Below the pieces are notes generated by a model, which saw nothing but the letters and a program-made list of their open reading frames with translations, was not told the origin of the DNA and ran no database searches. From Crocosphaera sp. (lineage in GTDB: Bacteria > Cyanobacteriota > Cyanobacteriia > Cyanobacteriales > Microcystaceae), in assembly GCA_030065735.1 (NCBI GenBank), contig JASJDD010000025.1, positions 1-32,181 on the forward strand: a DNA stretch of 32,181 bases. Reading direction: 5' to 3'. Position 1 is the stretch's first letter, and each line of letters starts with the position of its first letter. This document shows positions 1 to 6,992 of the stretch, piece after piece. Both the position numbers and the translations under genes were made by a program.

Positions 1-146
1 ACTCTTTTTCCGTTGCTTGTTTCTGCTAAAATAATACCATTACAAATCACTTTGAGATGTTTATCGGTGTCTTGTAAAATAGCAGGACGAGGATAATCCC
101 AAACAGATTCTTGACCCGGTTGTGGAGGAATAGGAGTTGGTCTCAT
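1..146 (-). CDS. DUF427 domain protein, N-terminal part (cut by window edge)
   Basis: The ATG at 146 opens a reading frame that runs off the left edge. It begins MRPTPIPPQPGQESVWDYPR and continues with an alternating strand pattern (HLKVICNGIILAET). This opening resembles the small cyanobacterial DUF427 proteins, which are soluble beta-rich proteins of about 90-160 residues without a firm biochemical role. Only 48 codons are visible, so the family call rests on the N-terminal pattern. The stop codon lies outside the window. The gene is on the same strand as lipB, about 180 bp downstream of it. Confidence 0.6.
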   Translation of the reverse strand, partial: MRPTPIPPQPGQESVWDYPRPAILQDTDKHLKVICNGIILAETSNGKR

Positions 147-327
147 AAATTAGTTGATACTCAATAAGTGATTCTGATTAATACTATATCACCCCTTTGG
201 TTATGATTTGTTATGATCAAACAAGATTTAGCTAAAAACTACAGTTCAATGCCAACTTATGAACAAGCGATCGCATCAGTCTGTGTCTGTCAATCTTTAT
301 CTGATATGTTGCAGCCGATTCACTTGT

Positions 328-1035
328 TTAGATAGGATATAGTTCATAGTTAATAGTTGATAAAGAAATTGGTATCAGTTCAATGGTAAACACTTGAGCA
401 AATATTTCAATAACTTTTTCTTGTATTTCTTCTAAAGTAATCTCAGGAATAAATTGCTGTAAACTTCCCACAGATTTATCTTGAATACCACAAGGAATAA
501 TGTTTTGAAAACCTTGTAAATCAGAGCAAACATTAATAGAAAAACCGTGCATCGTAATCCAACGTTTCACTTTAATACCAATGGCTGCTACTTTGTAATT
601 ATGAACCCAAACCCCTGTTAATCCTGGTATTCTTTTTCCTGGTAGTTGATAATGGTTTAAAACTTGAATAATCACCTCTTCAAGTTGTCTTAAATACCAG
701 TGTAAATCCTGTTGATAATAACGTAAATTAAGAATAGGATAACCCACTAATTGACCCGGACAATGATAGGTAACTTCTCCCCCTCTTTCTGTGCGATAAA
801 GGGGAATAGGATTCTGTTGGGGGTCAAATTTGATAAACTTAGGATCAGAACCTGTTCCTAAGGTATAAACGGGAGGATGTTCTAATAATAATAAGGTATC
901 GTCTAAGCTAGGATCGTCTAACCGTTGCTTAACTAGCGATCGCTGCATTTCCCAGGCTACTTCGTAAGGAATTATACTTAAATTTCCCAGTAGACACCGT
1001 CTCGGTTCAGATAAAGTTGAAGTTGACATGACCAT
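328..1035 (-). CDS. lipB: lipoyl(octanoyl) transferase LipB
   Basis: Transfers octanoyl from octanoyl-ACP to the lipoyl domains of 2-oxoacid dehydrogenases and the glycine cleavage H protein, the first step of endogenous lipoate synthesis in the cytosol. The family signature [12 protein letters not shown] is at about residues 84-95, the catalytic lysine is in AAIGIKV (about K155), and the acyl-thioester cysteine is in IIPCGI (about C182). Length, about 235 residues, is normal. Two in-frame ATGs (1035 and 1029) are possible starts, with a TTG further upstream at 1041. None has a convincing Shine-Dalgarno sequence, so the start is uncertain by a few codons. The gene slightly overlaps the small membrane protein gene upstream, suggesting co-transcription. 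Confidence 0.95.
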   Translation of the reverse strand: MVMSTSTLSEPRRCLLGNLSIIPYEVAWEMQRSLVKQRLDDPSLDDTLLLLEHPPVYTLGTGSDPKFIKFDPQQNPIPLYRTERGGEVTYHCPGQLVGYPILNLRYYQQDLHWYLRQLEEVIIQVLNHYQLPGKRIPGLTGVWVHNYKVAAIGIKVKRWITMHGFSINVCSDLQGFQNIIPCGIQDKSVGSLQQFIPEITLEEIQEKVIEIFAQVFTIELIPISLSTINYELYPI

Positions 1036-1267
1036 TAACAAAGTTTTGAAACAAAATATTTAAGAAATGTGAAGAGATGCAAAGGAAAATAAAAAGAAGA
1101 CAAAGACCTATGTTTAGAACAATACAAAGTGCTAGGCTAAAAGTATACAGAGTTTGTCTTGGAGAAAGGCATTGAAAGAAACGCCACCAAAAACGATTTG
1201 TTTCCACCAATTCTTCCCCTAGCCAACTAAGGAAGCGTTGAAGGTGAAGATTGGGGACTAGGATCAT
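1007..1267 (-). CDS. small hypothetical membrane protein
   Basis: Predicted protein of 86 residues with no function I recognise. The N-terminal half is rich in Trp and Phe ([20 protein letters not shown]) and looks like an amphipathic, membrane-interface segment. Residues about 42-68 form one clear hydrophobic helix. The frame overlaps the first bases of lipB on the same strand, an arrangement typical of a translationally coupled upstream gene. It is not the shadow of a longer gene, because most of it lies in otherwise empty sequence. There is no strong ribosome binding site and the AT-rich tail (NGHVNFNFI) is poorly constrained, so it may be a chance frame. Confidence 0.45.
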   Translation of the reverse strand: MILVPNLHLQRFLSWLGEELVETNRFWWRFFQCLSPRQTLYTFSLALCIVLNIGLCLLFIFLCISSHFLNILFQNFVNGHVNFNFI

Positions 1268-1561
1268 GAAGAGATGATCAATAAGTAGGGAGAGAAATCA
1301 GAATATTTAAGCTAGTGTTAAGCTCTCGCCCTTCTATCATTAGAATATCTTAATCTGGGGTAAATTAAGGAATCAATCAACCCCCACTAAGATAGTTGAA
1401 AAGAGGTCAAGGAATTTATGAATCAACCAAGATATCCTACTCCATTGTTATTGAATTAATCCGATGATAGGGATTAGTATATCTCACCGAAAAGGATAGG
1501 AATTATCCTCAGTTTTCTCTTTTAATTCTACAACAATGAAACAAGAAATGGAGTATTGAGT
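1268..1561 (+). promoter_or_regulatory. structured leader region upstream of lrtA
   Basis: This gap of about 290 bp is most likely promoter plus long 5' leader of the hibernation factor gene. A possible -10 (TAGAAT, 1341-1346) lies near its start. A short frame at 1418-1459 (MNQPRYPTPLLLN, preceded by AAGGA) could be an upstream peptide. A hairpin follows, with AGGATA (1493-1498) pairing with TATCCT (1504-1509), extended outward by GAAA/TTTC-type pairs. In Synechococcus, lrtA has a long leader linked to light-dependent transcript stability. That this leader does the same is inference. Confidence 0.35.
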
Positions 1562-2161
1562 ATGAAGCTTTTAATTCAAGGCAATAATATTGATGTAACC
1601 GAATCGATCAATGATTACGTCAAAGAAAAACTGGAAAAAGCAGTGAAACATTATCAAACTTTTACCACAAAAGTTGATGTTCACTTATCTGTAGCTAAGA
1701 ATGCTCGTATTACTAATAAGCATAAAGCAGAGGTAACAGTTTATGCCAACGGAACAGTAATTAGGGCGCAAGAGGGTAGTGAAAATCTCTATGCAAGTAT
1801 TGACTTAGTTTCCGATAAAATTGCCCGTCAGCTTCGTAAATATAAAGAGAAAATCAATGATCATAAACCTCAATCGTCTGTGAAAATGCCGGAAGTCTTG
1901 CCAGAAAAAGAAATTGAGGGGGATTTGATCGGCGATCGCAAGGCTGAATTACCCCCAGAAGTGATCAGAATGAAATATTTTGCTATGCCACCGATGTCTA
2001 TTGAAGAGGCAAAACATCAACTAGAATTAGTGGATCATGATTTCTATATGTTTCGCAATGAAGACACGAATGAAATCAATGTCATCTATATGAGAAATCA
2101 TGGTGGTTTTGGTGTCATACAACCCCGTGAACCCAATGAGAATGATAAGACAAGTGCTTAA
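1562..2161 (+). CDS. lrtA: long-form ribosome hibernation promoting factor LrtA/HPF
   Basis: Binds the 30S decoding region when translation slows (darkness, starvation) and, in the long form, dimerises 70S ribosomes into 100S particles. Residues 1-100 form the S30AE/YfiA domain ([23 protein letters not shown], with the later stretch [21 protein letters not shown]). A charged linker follows, and the C-terminal dimerisation domain runs from about residue 140 to the end ([33 protein letters not shown]). The 199-residue length fits cyanobacterial and chloroplast long-form HPF. ATG 1562 is preferred over the TTG at 1556 because GGAG (1550-1553) lies 8 nt upstream of it. A strong terminator follows, so it is probably monocistronic. 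Confidence 0.95.
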   Translation: MKLLIQGNNIDVTESINDYVKEKLEKAVKHYQTFTTKVDVHLSVAKNARITNKHKAEVTVYANGTVIRAQEGSENLYASIDLVSDKIARQLRKYKEKINDHKPQSSVKMPEVLPEKEIEGDLIGDRKAELPPEVIRMKYFAMPPMSIEEAKHQLELVDHDFYMFRNEDTNEINVIYMRNHGGFGVIQPREPNENDKTSA

Positions 2162-2202
2162 TTACTTAGAGAATCGCAAGATGATCTAGAGCAAATATTT
2201 TG

Positions 2203-2233
2203 GGGGAATAAATCATTTTATTCCCCTTTTTTT
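2203..2233 (+). terminator. rho-independent terminator of lrtA
   Basis: Perfect 10-bp stem GGGGAATAAA (2203-2212) / TTTATTCCCC (2217-2226) with a TCAT loop, followed by seven T (2227-2233). It lies 42 bp after the lrtA stop. Confidence 0.9.
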
Positions 2234-2298
2234 CTTAGTGTAAGATTTTTTTTCTTTACTTACCACCAATTGGGAAGGAAAGTTCTACTCACTTACAA

Positions 2299-2320
2299 TG
2301 TAACCACAATGCTGGTTACA
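2299..2320. repeat. 7-bp inverted repeat
   Basis: TGTAACC (2299-2305) and GGTTACA (2314-2320) form a perfect stem with an 8-nt loop, in the gap between the lrtA terminator and the first Y-RNA-like gene. No T run follows, so it is not an evident terminator. It could be a protein-binding site or structure at the edge of the Y RNA locus. Confidence 0.4.
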
Positions 2321-2423
2321 GCCAATCAGCATAACTACTGAAAGAGAATTAAGCGATCGCCTCTGTGTAATTATTGCACTACAAAAATAACACAAACAAT
2401 AATAATCGTGTTACAATACTACA

Positions 2424-2536
2424 AGACAAGGCAGGAAGTTCCTTGTTTACCCCTTGCCTAATCAGGCCGAAAAATGAGGATTATCGTTGGTTAAAATGCT
2501 GAAAAGTATTTGCGGGTTCGATACCCGCTCCCGCTG
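2424..2536 (+). ncRNA. Y RNA-like ncRNA, copy 1 (Ro60 partner)
   Basis: A 46-nt core (2441-2486) closely matches the core of the second Y RNA at 2664-2708. It contains a Ro-site-like helix: CTTG (2453-2456), CCT, loop AATC, AGG, bulged C2467, then CGAA. A second short helix (TTTA/TGAG) and the strand ATTATCG follow. The TATCG strand next to the Ro helix also resembles animal Y RNAs. Downstream are a small hairpin (AATGC 2495-2499 / GTATT 2506-2510) and a perfect T arm, GCGGG-TTCGATA-CCCGC (2512-2528), with the T-loop bases needed for tRNA-type modification. The following TCCCGCT has no complementary 5' strand, and no D arm is visible, so the tRNA mimicry looks partial. A possible -10 (TACAAT, 2412-2417) suggests a start near 2424. 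Both ends are approximate. Confidence 0.6.
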
Positions 2537-2576
2537 TATCTTCTAACTCTTAACTACAAAAATTTACACAAGTCCC

Positions 2577-2606
2577 TTGACATTATTTTGTAGCATGTAA
2601 TATAAA
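2577..2606 (+). promoter_or_regulatory. sigma-70-type promoter of Y RNA copy 2
   Basis: Consensus -35 TTGACA (2577-2582) and -10 TATAAA (2601-2606) are spaced by 18 bp. This predicts a start near 2613, about 19 nt before the tRNA-like 5' end at 2632, leaving a short leader that RNase P could remove. Confidence 0.65.
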
Positions 2607-2631
2607 AGTAATATAGAACTATCCAGCATTC

Positions 2632-2749
2632 GGCGAAGTAGCTCAATGGATAGAGCGTTACGTCCTTGTTCATCCCTTGCCCTTTGGGCCGAAGAATGAG
2701 GGTTATCGACTACTACTCGAAAGGTTGCGGGTTCGAGTCCCGCCTTCGC
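2632..2749 (+). ncRNA. YrlA-type Y RNA (tRNA mimic), exon 1; split by group II intron
   Basis: The outer parts fold as a tRNA: acceptor strand GGCGAAG (2632-2638), TA, D arm GCTC-AATGGATA-GAGC, and T arm GCGGG-TTCGAGT-CCCGC (2727-2743). The 3' acceptor strand CTTCGC (2744-2749) is completed by C5261 plus discriminator A5262 after the intron. Where a tRNA has its anticodon arm, this RNA carries a 45-nt Y RNA core (2664-2708). That core has CTTG 2676-2679 / CGAAG 2690-2694, a CCC/GGG stem and bulged C2689, then a TTCAT/ATGAG helix and GGGTTATCG. YrlA RNAs tether Ro60 to effectors such as PNPase and mimic tRNA. Position upstream of rsr supports the call. Removing 47 nt would leave a 73-nt tRNA-Arg-like body with an implausible ACT anticodon, so a decayed tRNA-Arg is the less likely alternative. 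Confidence 0.8.
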
Positions 2750-3384
2750 GTGCGACCTGTTTCTCAATGAAGCCCGAAACCTAGATATAATCAAGGTTAC
2801 AGCGAATTGAGAATTTAGATTAAAGTTCATCCGAACCATGAAATCTAAATAACTTTCTTATTTGTAGGTGACAGTCACCTTACTCAGAATCAATGAGATG
2901 TATATCTCAAAGGGTAACGATATATCCCTCATATTAAGAATAGTAACCTTAATATGAAGCAGGGATAAATGGGAGTAACTTCTAAACACAAAGAAGAATC
3001 CTCTCTAATCAACTGAATATGATTAAGAAATGAACCTTTGAATTAAAACCTCTTTAGGGATAGGTAGCGAAAAGTGTTTGATACGCTGCATTCAAATAGA
3101 TAAAAGACCAAGGTGCATCCAGCGACGGGATGATACACATCGATTCTCATAAAGGTCTAGGGGTAGAGAAGGAATCTAAGTTCAGATAGAACCTGATAAG
3201 AAGGAACAGGGAAACCCTATGTATCCTCTCACCATATTGGTCGATAAGGTGAGTAGCAACAAACTTGAGCGCAAGGTACATAGGAGTAGGAAAGAGTAAA
3301 AAGCTAATGCTTATTTGTAATAAATAAGATATGCTGACGTACTCTGACGTTAATTAGATGAAAAACTAACGATTAGTGGTAAAA

Positions 3385-5178
3385 ATGGAAAAAACGAGTT
3401 TAGAGACTACGGTATCATGGAACACAATCAACTGGGCTAAAATTCAGAGGAAAGTGTTTAAGCTACAAAAGAAGATTTTTCAAGCAGTACGCTCAGGTAA
3501 CAAAGCAAAAGCTCATAAGCTCCAAAAGTTACTATCAAAATCTTACTACGCTAAACTATTAGCGGTAAGAAAGGTAACTCAGGATAATCAAGGTAAGAAA
3601 ACAGCAGGAGTTGATGGAAAGATAATAATCTACCAGAAACAACGGTTAGAACTTGCCAATAATCTGAGTATAAAAGGATACAAAGCTAAACCACTTAGAA
3701 GGGTATGGATTCCCAAACCTGGAAGAGATGAAAAACGCCCATTAGGTATTCCTACCATCCAAGATAGAGCTATGCAAGCGTTAATCAAACTTGCACTTGA
3801 ACCTTACTGGGAAGCACAATTCGAGCCTAACAGCTTCGGATTCAGACCAGGAAGATCAGCGCATGACGCTATAGAATCAATCTTCAATTACACAAGTAAA
3901 AAGGAGAAATATGTTCTAGATGCTGATATAGCTAAGTGTTTTGATAAGATTGACCATCAATATCTATTGAATAAACTGGAATGTCCTCACTTCAGAATCA
4001 TAATCAAACAATGGTTAAAAGCTGGAGTATTGGATAATGGAGTTTTCAACGAAACTGATACTGGCACTCCACAAGGAGGAGTTATATCACCTTTACTTGC
4101 CAACATTGCATTACATGGAATGGAAACCTATCTCAAAGAATGGTTATGGGAAAAGATAGAATATCGAATTCCAAGAACAAGAAAAGGAAAAGATGGAAAC
4201 ACTGTAAAAGCTGGTTTCCACGCAAAGAAACATACAATTGAAGGAATCGGTATCATTAGATATGCAGATGACTTTGTTGTAATCCATGACAACTTGGATG
4301 TAATCATCAAAGCCAAGGAAGCAATCAGTAATTGGTTATCTCCAATTGGTCTAGAAATCAAACCATCCAAAACCAGAATATGTCACACTCTCAATGACAT
4401 AGAAATAGATGGAGAAAAACAAAAAGCTGGCTTCAATTTCTTAGGATTTAACGTTAAACAGTATCCTATTGGAAAACATCATTCCAGTAAGGATACCTGG
4501 GGAAGATTAATAAACCTCAAATTAATTATCTCACCCAGTAAAGAAAAAATCAATGAACACAAAGAGAAACTAAAACAGCTTTTGAAAGCTATGACTAATT
4601 CTCCACAAGTGGGATTGATCAGCAACTTGAATCCAATAATAAGAGGATGGGCTAACTATTATGCCACTGCTTGTAGTGCAAAAACCTATCAAGATTTAGA
4701 TAACTACCTCTGGGAAATCTTAAAAAGATGGGTATATAGAAGGCACAAAAAGAAATACAAAAAAGCGTTTAGAAAGTATTTCAGGAAAGGATCAGTAGGA
4801 AGATGGACATTCCAAACCAATAACGGATTGGAATTAAGATACCACAAACAAACTACGATTAAAAGACATACCAAAATAAAAGGTGAAGCAACCCCCTACG
4901 ACGGTAACTGGATTTATTGGAGTAAAAGAAGAGGGAACTACTTAGAAACACCAACAAGAGTTGCAAAACTCTTAAAGAAACAAAAAGGTAAGTGTAATCT
5001 CTGTGAGCAATACTTTACACCTGATGACCTTGTAGAAATCGATCATATTATCCCCAAATCAAAAGGTGGAAAGGATATATATAAAAATCTACAAGCTCTG
5101 CATCGCCACTGTCATGATGTTAAAAGCAGAAATGACGGTTCCTATGATGTACTAACTGTACCAGTAACAACTGGCTAG
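3385..5178 (+). CDS. ltrA: group II intron-encoded reverse transcriptase/maturase with HNH endonuclease
   Basis: About 597 residues. The reverse transcriptase fingers and palm include the motif RPLGIPTIQDRAMQALI, then SFGFRPGRSAHDAI, the GTPQGGVISPLLANI block and the catalytic YADD near residue 293. The maturase/X domain follows (LNPIIRGWANYY, WKxxRRHKKK-like basic region). The C-terminal HNH domain has zinc ligands CNLC and a CH pair around EIDHIIPKSKGGKDIYKNLQ, from about residue 530. The protein assists splicing of its own intron and reverse-transcribes it during retrohoming, while HNH cuts the second target strand. All catalytic motifs are intact, so it may still be active. ATG 3385 is taken as start; a GTG at 3376 is an alternative. 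The stop is 7 nt before domain V. ltrA is used as the generic family symbol. Confidence 0.95.
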   Translation: MEKTSLETTVSWNTINWAKIQRKVFKLQKKIFQAVRSGNKAKAHKLQKLLSKSYYAKLLAVRKVTQDNQGKKTAGVDGKIIIYQKQRLELANNLSIKGYKAKPLRRVWIPKPGRDEKRPLGIPTIQDRAMQALIKLALEPYWEAQFEPNSFGFRPGRSAHDAIESIFNYTSKKEKYVLDADIAKCFDKIDHQYLLNKLECPHFRIIIKQWLKAGVLDNGVFNETDTGTPQGGVISPLLANIALHGMETYLKEWLWEKIEYRIPRTRKGKDGNTVKAGFHAKKHTIEGIGIIRYADDFVVIHDNLDVIIKAKEAISNWLSPIGLEIKPSKTRICHTLNDIEIDGEKQKAGFNFLGFNVKQYPIGKHHSSKDTWGRLINLKLIISPSKEKINEHKEKLKQLLKAMTNSPQVGLISNLNPIIRGWANYYATACSAKTYQDLDNYLWEILKRWVYRRHKKKYKKAFRKYFRKGSVGRWTFQTNNGLELRYHKQTTIKRHTKIKGEATPYDGNWIYWSKRRGNYLETPTRVAKLLKKQKGKCNLCEQYFTPDDLVEIDHIIPKSKGGKDIYKNLQALHRHCHDVKSRNDGSYDVLTVPVTTG

Positions 5179-5185
5179 TTAATGG

Positions 5186-5219
5186 GAGCCGTGTGAGGTG
5201 AAAGTCTCACGCACGGTTC
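5186..5219 (+). other. group II intron domain V
   Basis: A 34-nt hairpin, GAGCCGTGTGAGG... to ...CGCACGGTTC, with the catalytic AGC triad at 5187-5189 and a GAAA tetraloop. It is the most conserved ribozyme element and fixes the intron's 3' end about 41 nt downstream. Confidence 0.93.
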
Positions 5220-5266
5220 TGAAGAGAGTTGTGTCAGGCGACTGGCACTTCGACTCTAACCATGTC

Positions 5267-5293
5267 TTTTTTTGCCTAAACAGGCCGAGGAGA
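5267..5293 (+). promoter_or_regulatory. Ro-binding-site-like hairpin overlapping the rsr Shine-Dalgarno sequence
   Basis: The rsr leader reads TTTG-CCT-AAAC-AGG-C-CGAGG (5271-5290). The architecture is that of the Ro site in both Y RNAs: CTTG, 3-bp stem, loop, stem, bulged C, CGAA/G. From G5274 to A5288 it matches copy 1 (2456-2470) at 14 of 15 bases. The 3' strand contains the Shine-Dalgarno GAGGAG (5287-5292), which can pair with the T run at 5267-5273. Binding of Ro60 here would be expected to hide the ribosome binding site. The resemblance and pairing are read from the sequence; feedback control is inference. Confidence 0.6.
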
Positions 5294-5299
5294 TGACCG

Positions 5300-6907
5300 A
5301 TGAATTATCAATTTTTTGCCCGTAAACAGAAAGGAACTCCCCAAACTCAACCCATTCGGGGACGAGAAGGAGAAATGATCCAAGGGCGATCCGGTGGTTG
5401 GATGTTTGATGCAGGGTTGTGGAAACTATTACGACGTTGTCTCCTCATTGGAACGGCACAAAGTACCTATTATGCCGAAAAACGTGAACTAACGGACGAT
5501 TTTATTGACGTTTTAAAGCAGGGTGTAGCAACCGATCCCAGTCGGGTTGCCTCGGAAATACTTTACGCCAGCGATGGCCGGGCGATCAATAATAGTGCGC
5601 CATTGTTAGGGTTAGTCTTACTTTCTATGGGTAAGACTCCTGAAGTAAAACAAGCTTTTCGGGAGATTTTCCCTAAAGTTGTCCGTACTGGTAGCCATTT
5701 CTATGAATGGTTAAGTTATACCAAGTCTTTGCGGGGGTTTGGCAAGATCATCCAAGAAGTGGGGACGCAATGGTTATCACGGGAAGATGTGAAAGGGTTA
5801 GCCTATCAACTGTTAAAGTACCAACAACGGTATGGTTTTTCTAACCGAGATGCGTTGCGTTTGTTTCATGTCAAACCCCCCACACAAGAGCATCAACAGC
5901 TATTTAACTGGGTGGTGAAGGGATGGGATGATTATTTGCCCGATGAAATACCGTCTGAAGCGTTAACGCAGATATGGTGGTACGAATGGTTAAAACATCA
6001 CCCCGATCAAACCCATAAAGCGATCGCTAAAGGTCGTTTAACCCACGAAATGGCTGCTCCTGTGGGAAAAATGGACAAAAAAGCCTGGCAACTGCTGTTT
6101 AATGAGATGCCTATCGGTGCCATGTTACGTAACTTAGGATCGTTGACAGATTTGGGGGTATTACGGGCTGATGAAAGCAAAAATCTGGATCGCTTGGAAA
6201 AGGTTCTTAATGATGTTAACCGTCTTAGAAAGGGGCGTATTCATCCCATCGATGTCCTCAAAGCCCTGAAAACCTACCAATCTGGGGGAAAAGTGGGGCG
6301 TAGTAAGAAAACCTGGAAACCAGTTCCTCGTATTGTAGAAATATTAGACAAAGCCGTGGAACTCTCCTTTGATATCGCCCAACCTACCAGAAAGGTGTTT
6401 CTTCACGCGGTGGATATTTCGGGATCGATGTCTTATGGTGTGGTAGACTCGGTTGGGTTAAGTTGTTGTGAAATTGCCACAGCGATGGCGTTGGTGACGG
6501 CTAAAGCAGAGAAAAACTACATGATTCGGGGATTTTCTACAAAATTTATCGATTTGGGAATCTCTCGTCAGGATAGTTTTCAGTCTGCGTTGAAAAAAGC
6601 TAGTAACCAAAACTTCGGGGGAACCGATGCCAGTGTTGCTTATAATTGGGCCATCAAAAACAAATTTAAGGCCGATGTTATCTGTTTTTGGACTGATAGC
6701 GAAAGTTGGGCAGGGTCTAAGCATCCTTCTCAAGCTTTAGCAGAATATCGTCAAAAAGTCAACCCCAAAGTTAAGGCGGTTTATGTTACTTTAGCCCCTT
6801 ATCGGATCACTTTAGTTGATCCCAAAGACCCTTTATCCTGGGATTTAGGGGGGTTTGATCCAGGGACTCCCCGTTTAATCCAAATGTTAGCAACAGACCA
6901 ACTTTGA
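5300..6907 (+). CDS. rsr: Ro60 homologue (TROVE/vWA RNA-binding protein)
   Basis: Ring-shaped RNA-binding protein that holds Y RNAs and misfolded or single-stranded RNA ends. In Deinococcus it is joined to PNPase by a Y RNA for structured RNA decay. The 535 residues fit the family: the HEAT-like TROVE ring covers about residues 15-355 (LTDDFIDVLKQGV, AINNSAPLLGLVLLSMG, YQLLKYQQRYGFSNRDALRL), and a von Willebrand A domain follows with the MIDAS motif DISGSM (372-377), GGTDAS and WTDSES. The start has Shine-Dalgarno GAGGAG 7 nt upstream, lying in a Y-RNA-like hairpin. The two Y RNA genes sit just upstream. Without the intron, the second would end only 37 nt before this ATG. No clear terminator follows; dispersed repeats do. 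Confidence 0.95.
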   Translation: MNYQFFARKQKGTPQTQPIRGREGEMIQGRSGGWMFDAGLWKLLRRCLLIGTAQSTYYAEKRELTDDFIDVLKQGVATDPSRVASEILYASDGRAINNSAPLLGLVLLSMGKTPEVKQAFREIFPKVVRTGSHFYEWLSYTKSLRGFGKIIQEVGTQWLSREDVKGLAYQLLKYQQRYGFSNRDALRLFHVKPPTQEHQQLFNWVVKGWDDYLPDEIPSEALTQIWWYEWLKHHPDQTHKAIAKGRLTHEMAAPVGKMDKKAWQLLFNEMPIGAMLRNLGSLTDLGVLRADESKNLDRLEKVLNDVNRLRKGRIHPIDVLKALKTYQSGGKVGRSKKTWKPVPRIVEILDKAVELSFDIAQPTRKVFLHAVDISGSMSYGVVDSVGLSCCEIATAMALVTAKAEKNYMIRGFSTKFIDLGISRQDSFQSALKKASNQNFGGTDASVAYNWAIKNKFKADVICFWTDSESWAGSKHPSQALAEYRQKVNPKVKAVYVTLAPYRITLVDPKDPLSWDLGGFDPGTPRLIQMLATDQL

Positions 6908-6909
6908 AA

Positions 6910-6980
6910 GAAGTCAGAAGTTCCTCACTACGTTCCGGCGCTATCGCACAGAAGTCAGAAGTCAGAAGTTCCTCACTACG
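6910..6980. repeat. small dispersed repeat, copy A
   Basis: GAAGTCAGAAGTTCCTCACTAC occurs here twice, at 6910-6931 and overlapping 6958-6979, around GCGCTATCGCACAGAAGT (6938-6955). The same two blocks recur at 31218-31263. The copy lies immediately after the rsr stop. Confidence 0.75.
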
Positions 6981-6992
6981 TTAATTTTAGTA

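Larger units (their letters stand above)
2750..5260 (+). mobile_element. group II intron (IIB/chloroplast-like type) inserted in the Y RNA gene
   Basis: A complete-looking self-splicing retroelement on the same strand as its host gene. The 5' end is GTGCG (2750-2754). The encoded reverse transcriptase lies in domain IV. Domain V is at 5186-5219. A domain VI hairpin follows, and the 3' end is AC (5259-5260). The boundaries are independently supported because joining 2749 to 5261 restores the last base pair of the tRNA-like acceptor stem (G2632 with C5261). A plausible exon-binding site, GCGAA (3067-3071), could pair with the exon end TTCGC. About 620 nt of domains I-III precede the protein gene. 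Confidence 0.93.

Noticed and set aside
213-335. A 40-codon plus-strand frame (MIKQDLAKNYSSMPTYEQAI...)
   Set aside because: It is short, has no ribosome binding site, overlaps the lipB 3' end and has no recognisable family. It could be real but is unsupported.
2632-2749. Reading the second Y RNA as an ordinary tRNA-Arg gene with a 47-nt insertion
   Set aside because: The excised form gives an ACT anticodon in a class I, Arg-like body. The inserted core matches a second locus copy and Y RNA Ro sites beside rsr, so a YrlA-type RNA explains it better.
2564-2839. A 91-codon minus-strand frame
   Set aside because: It is antisense to the Y RNA and contains the AGLEPATF peptide typical of frames opposite tRNA-type T arms.
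6661-6690. AAGGCCGATGTTATCTG inside rsr, resembling part of the Y RNA core
   Set aside because: It encodes conserved vWA-domain residues and lacks the partner CTTG strand, so it is probably chance.
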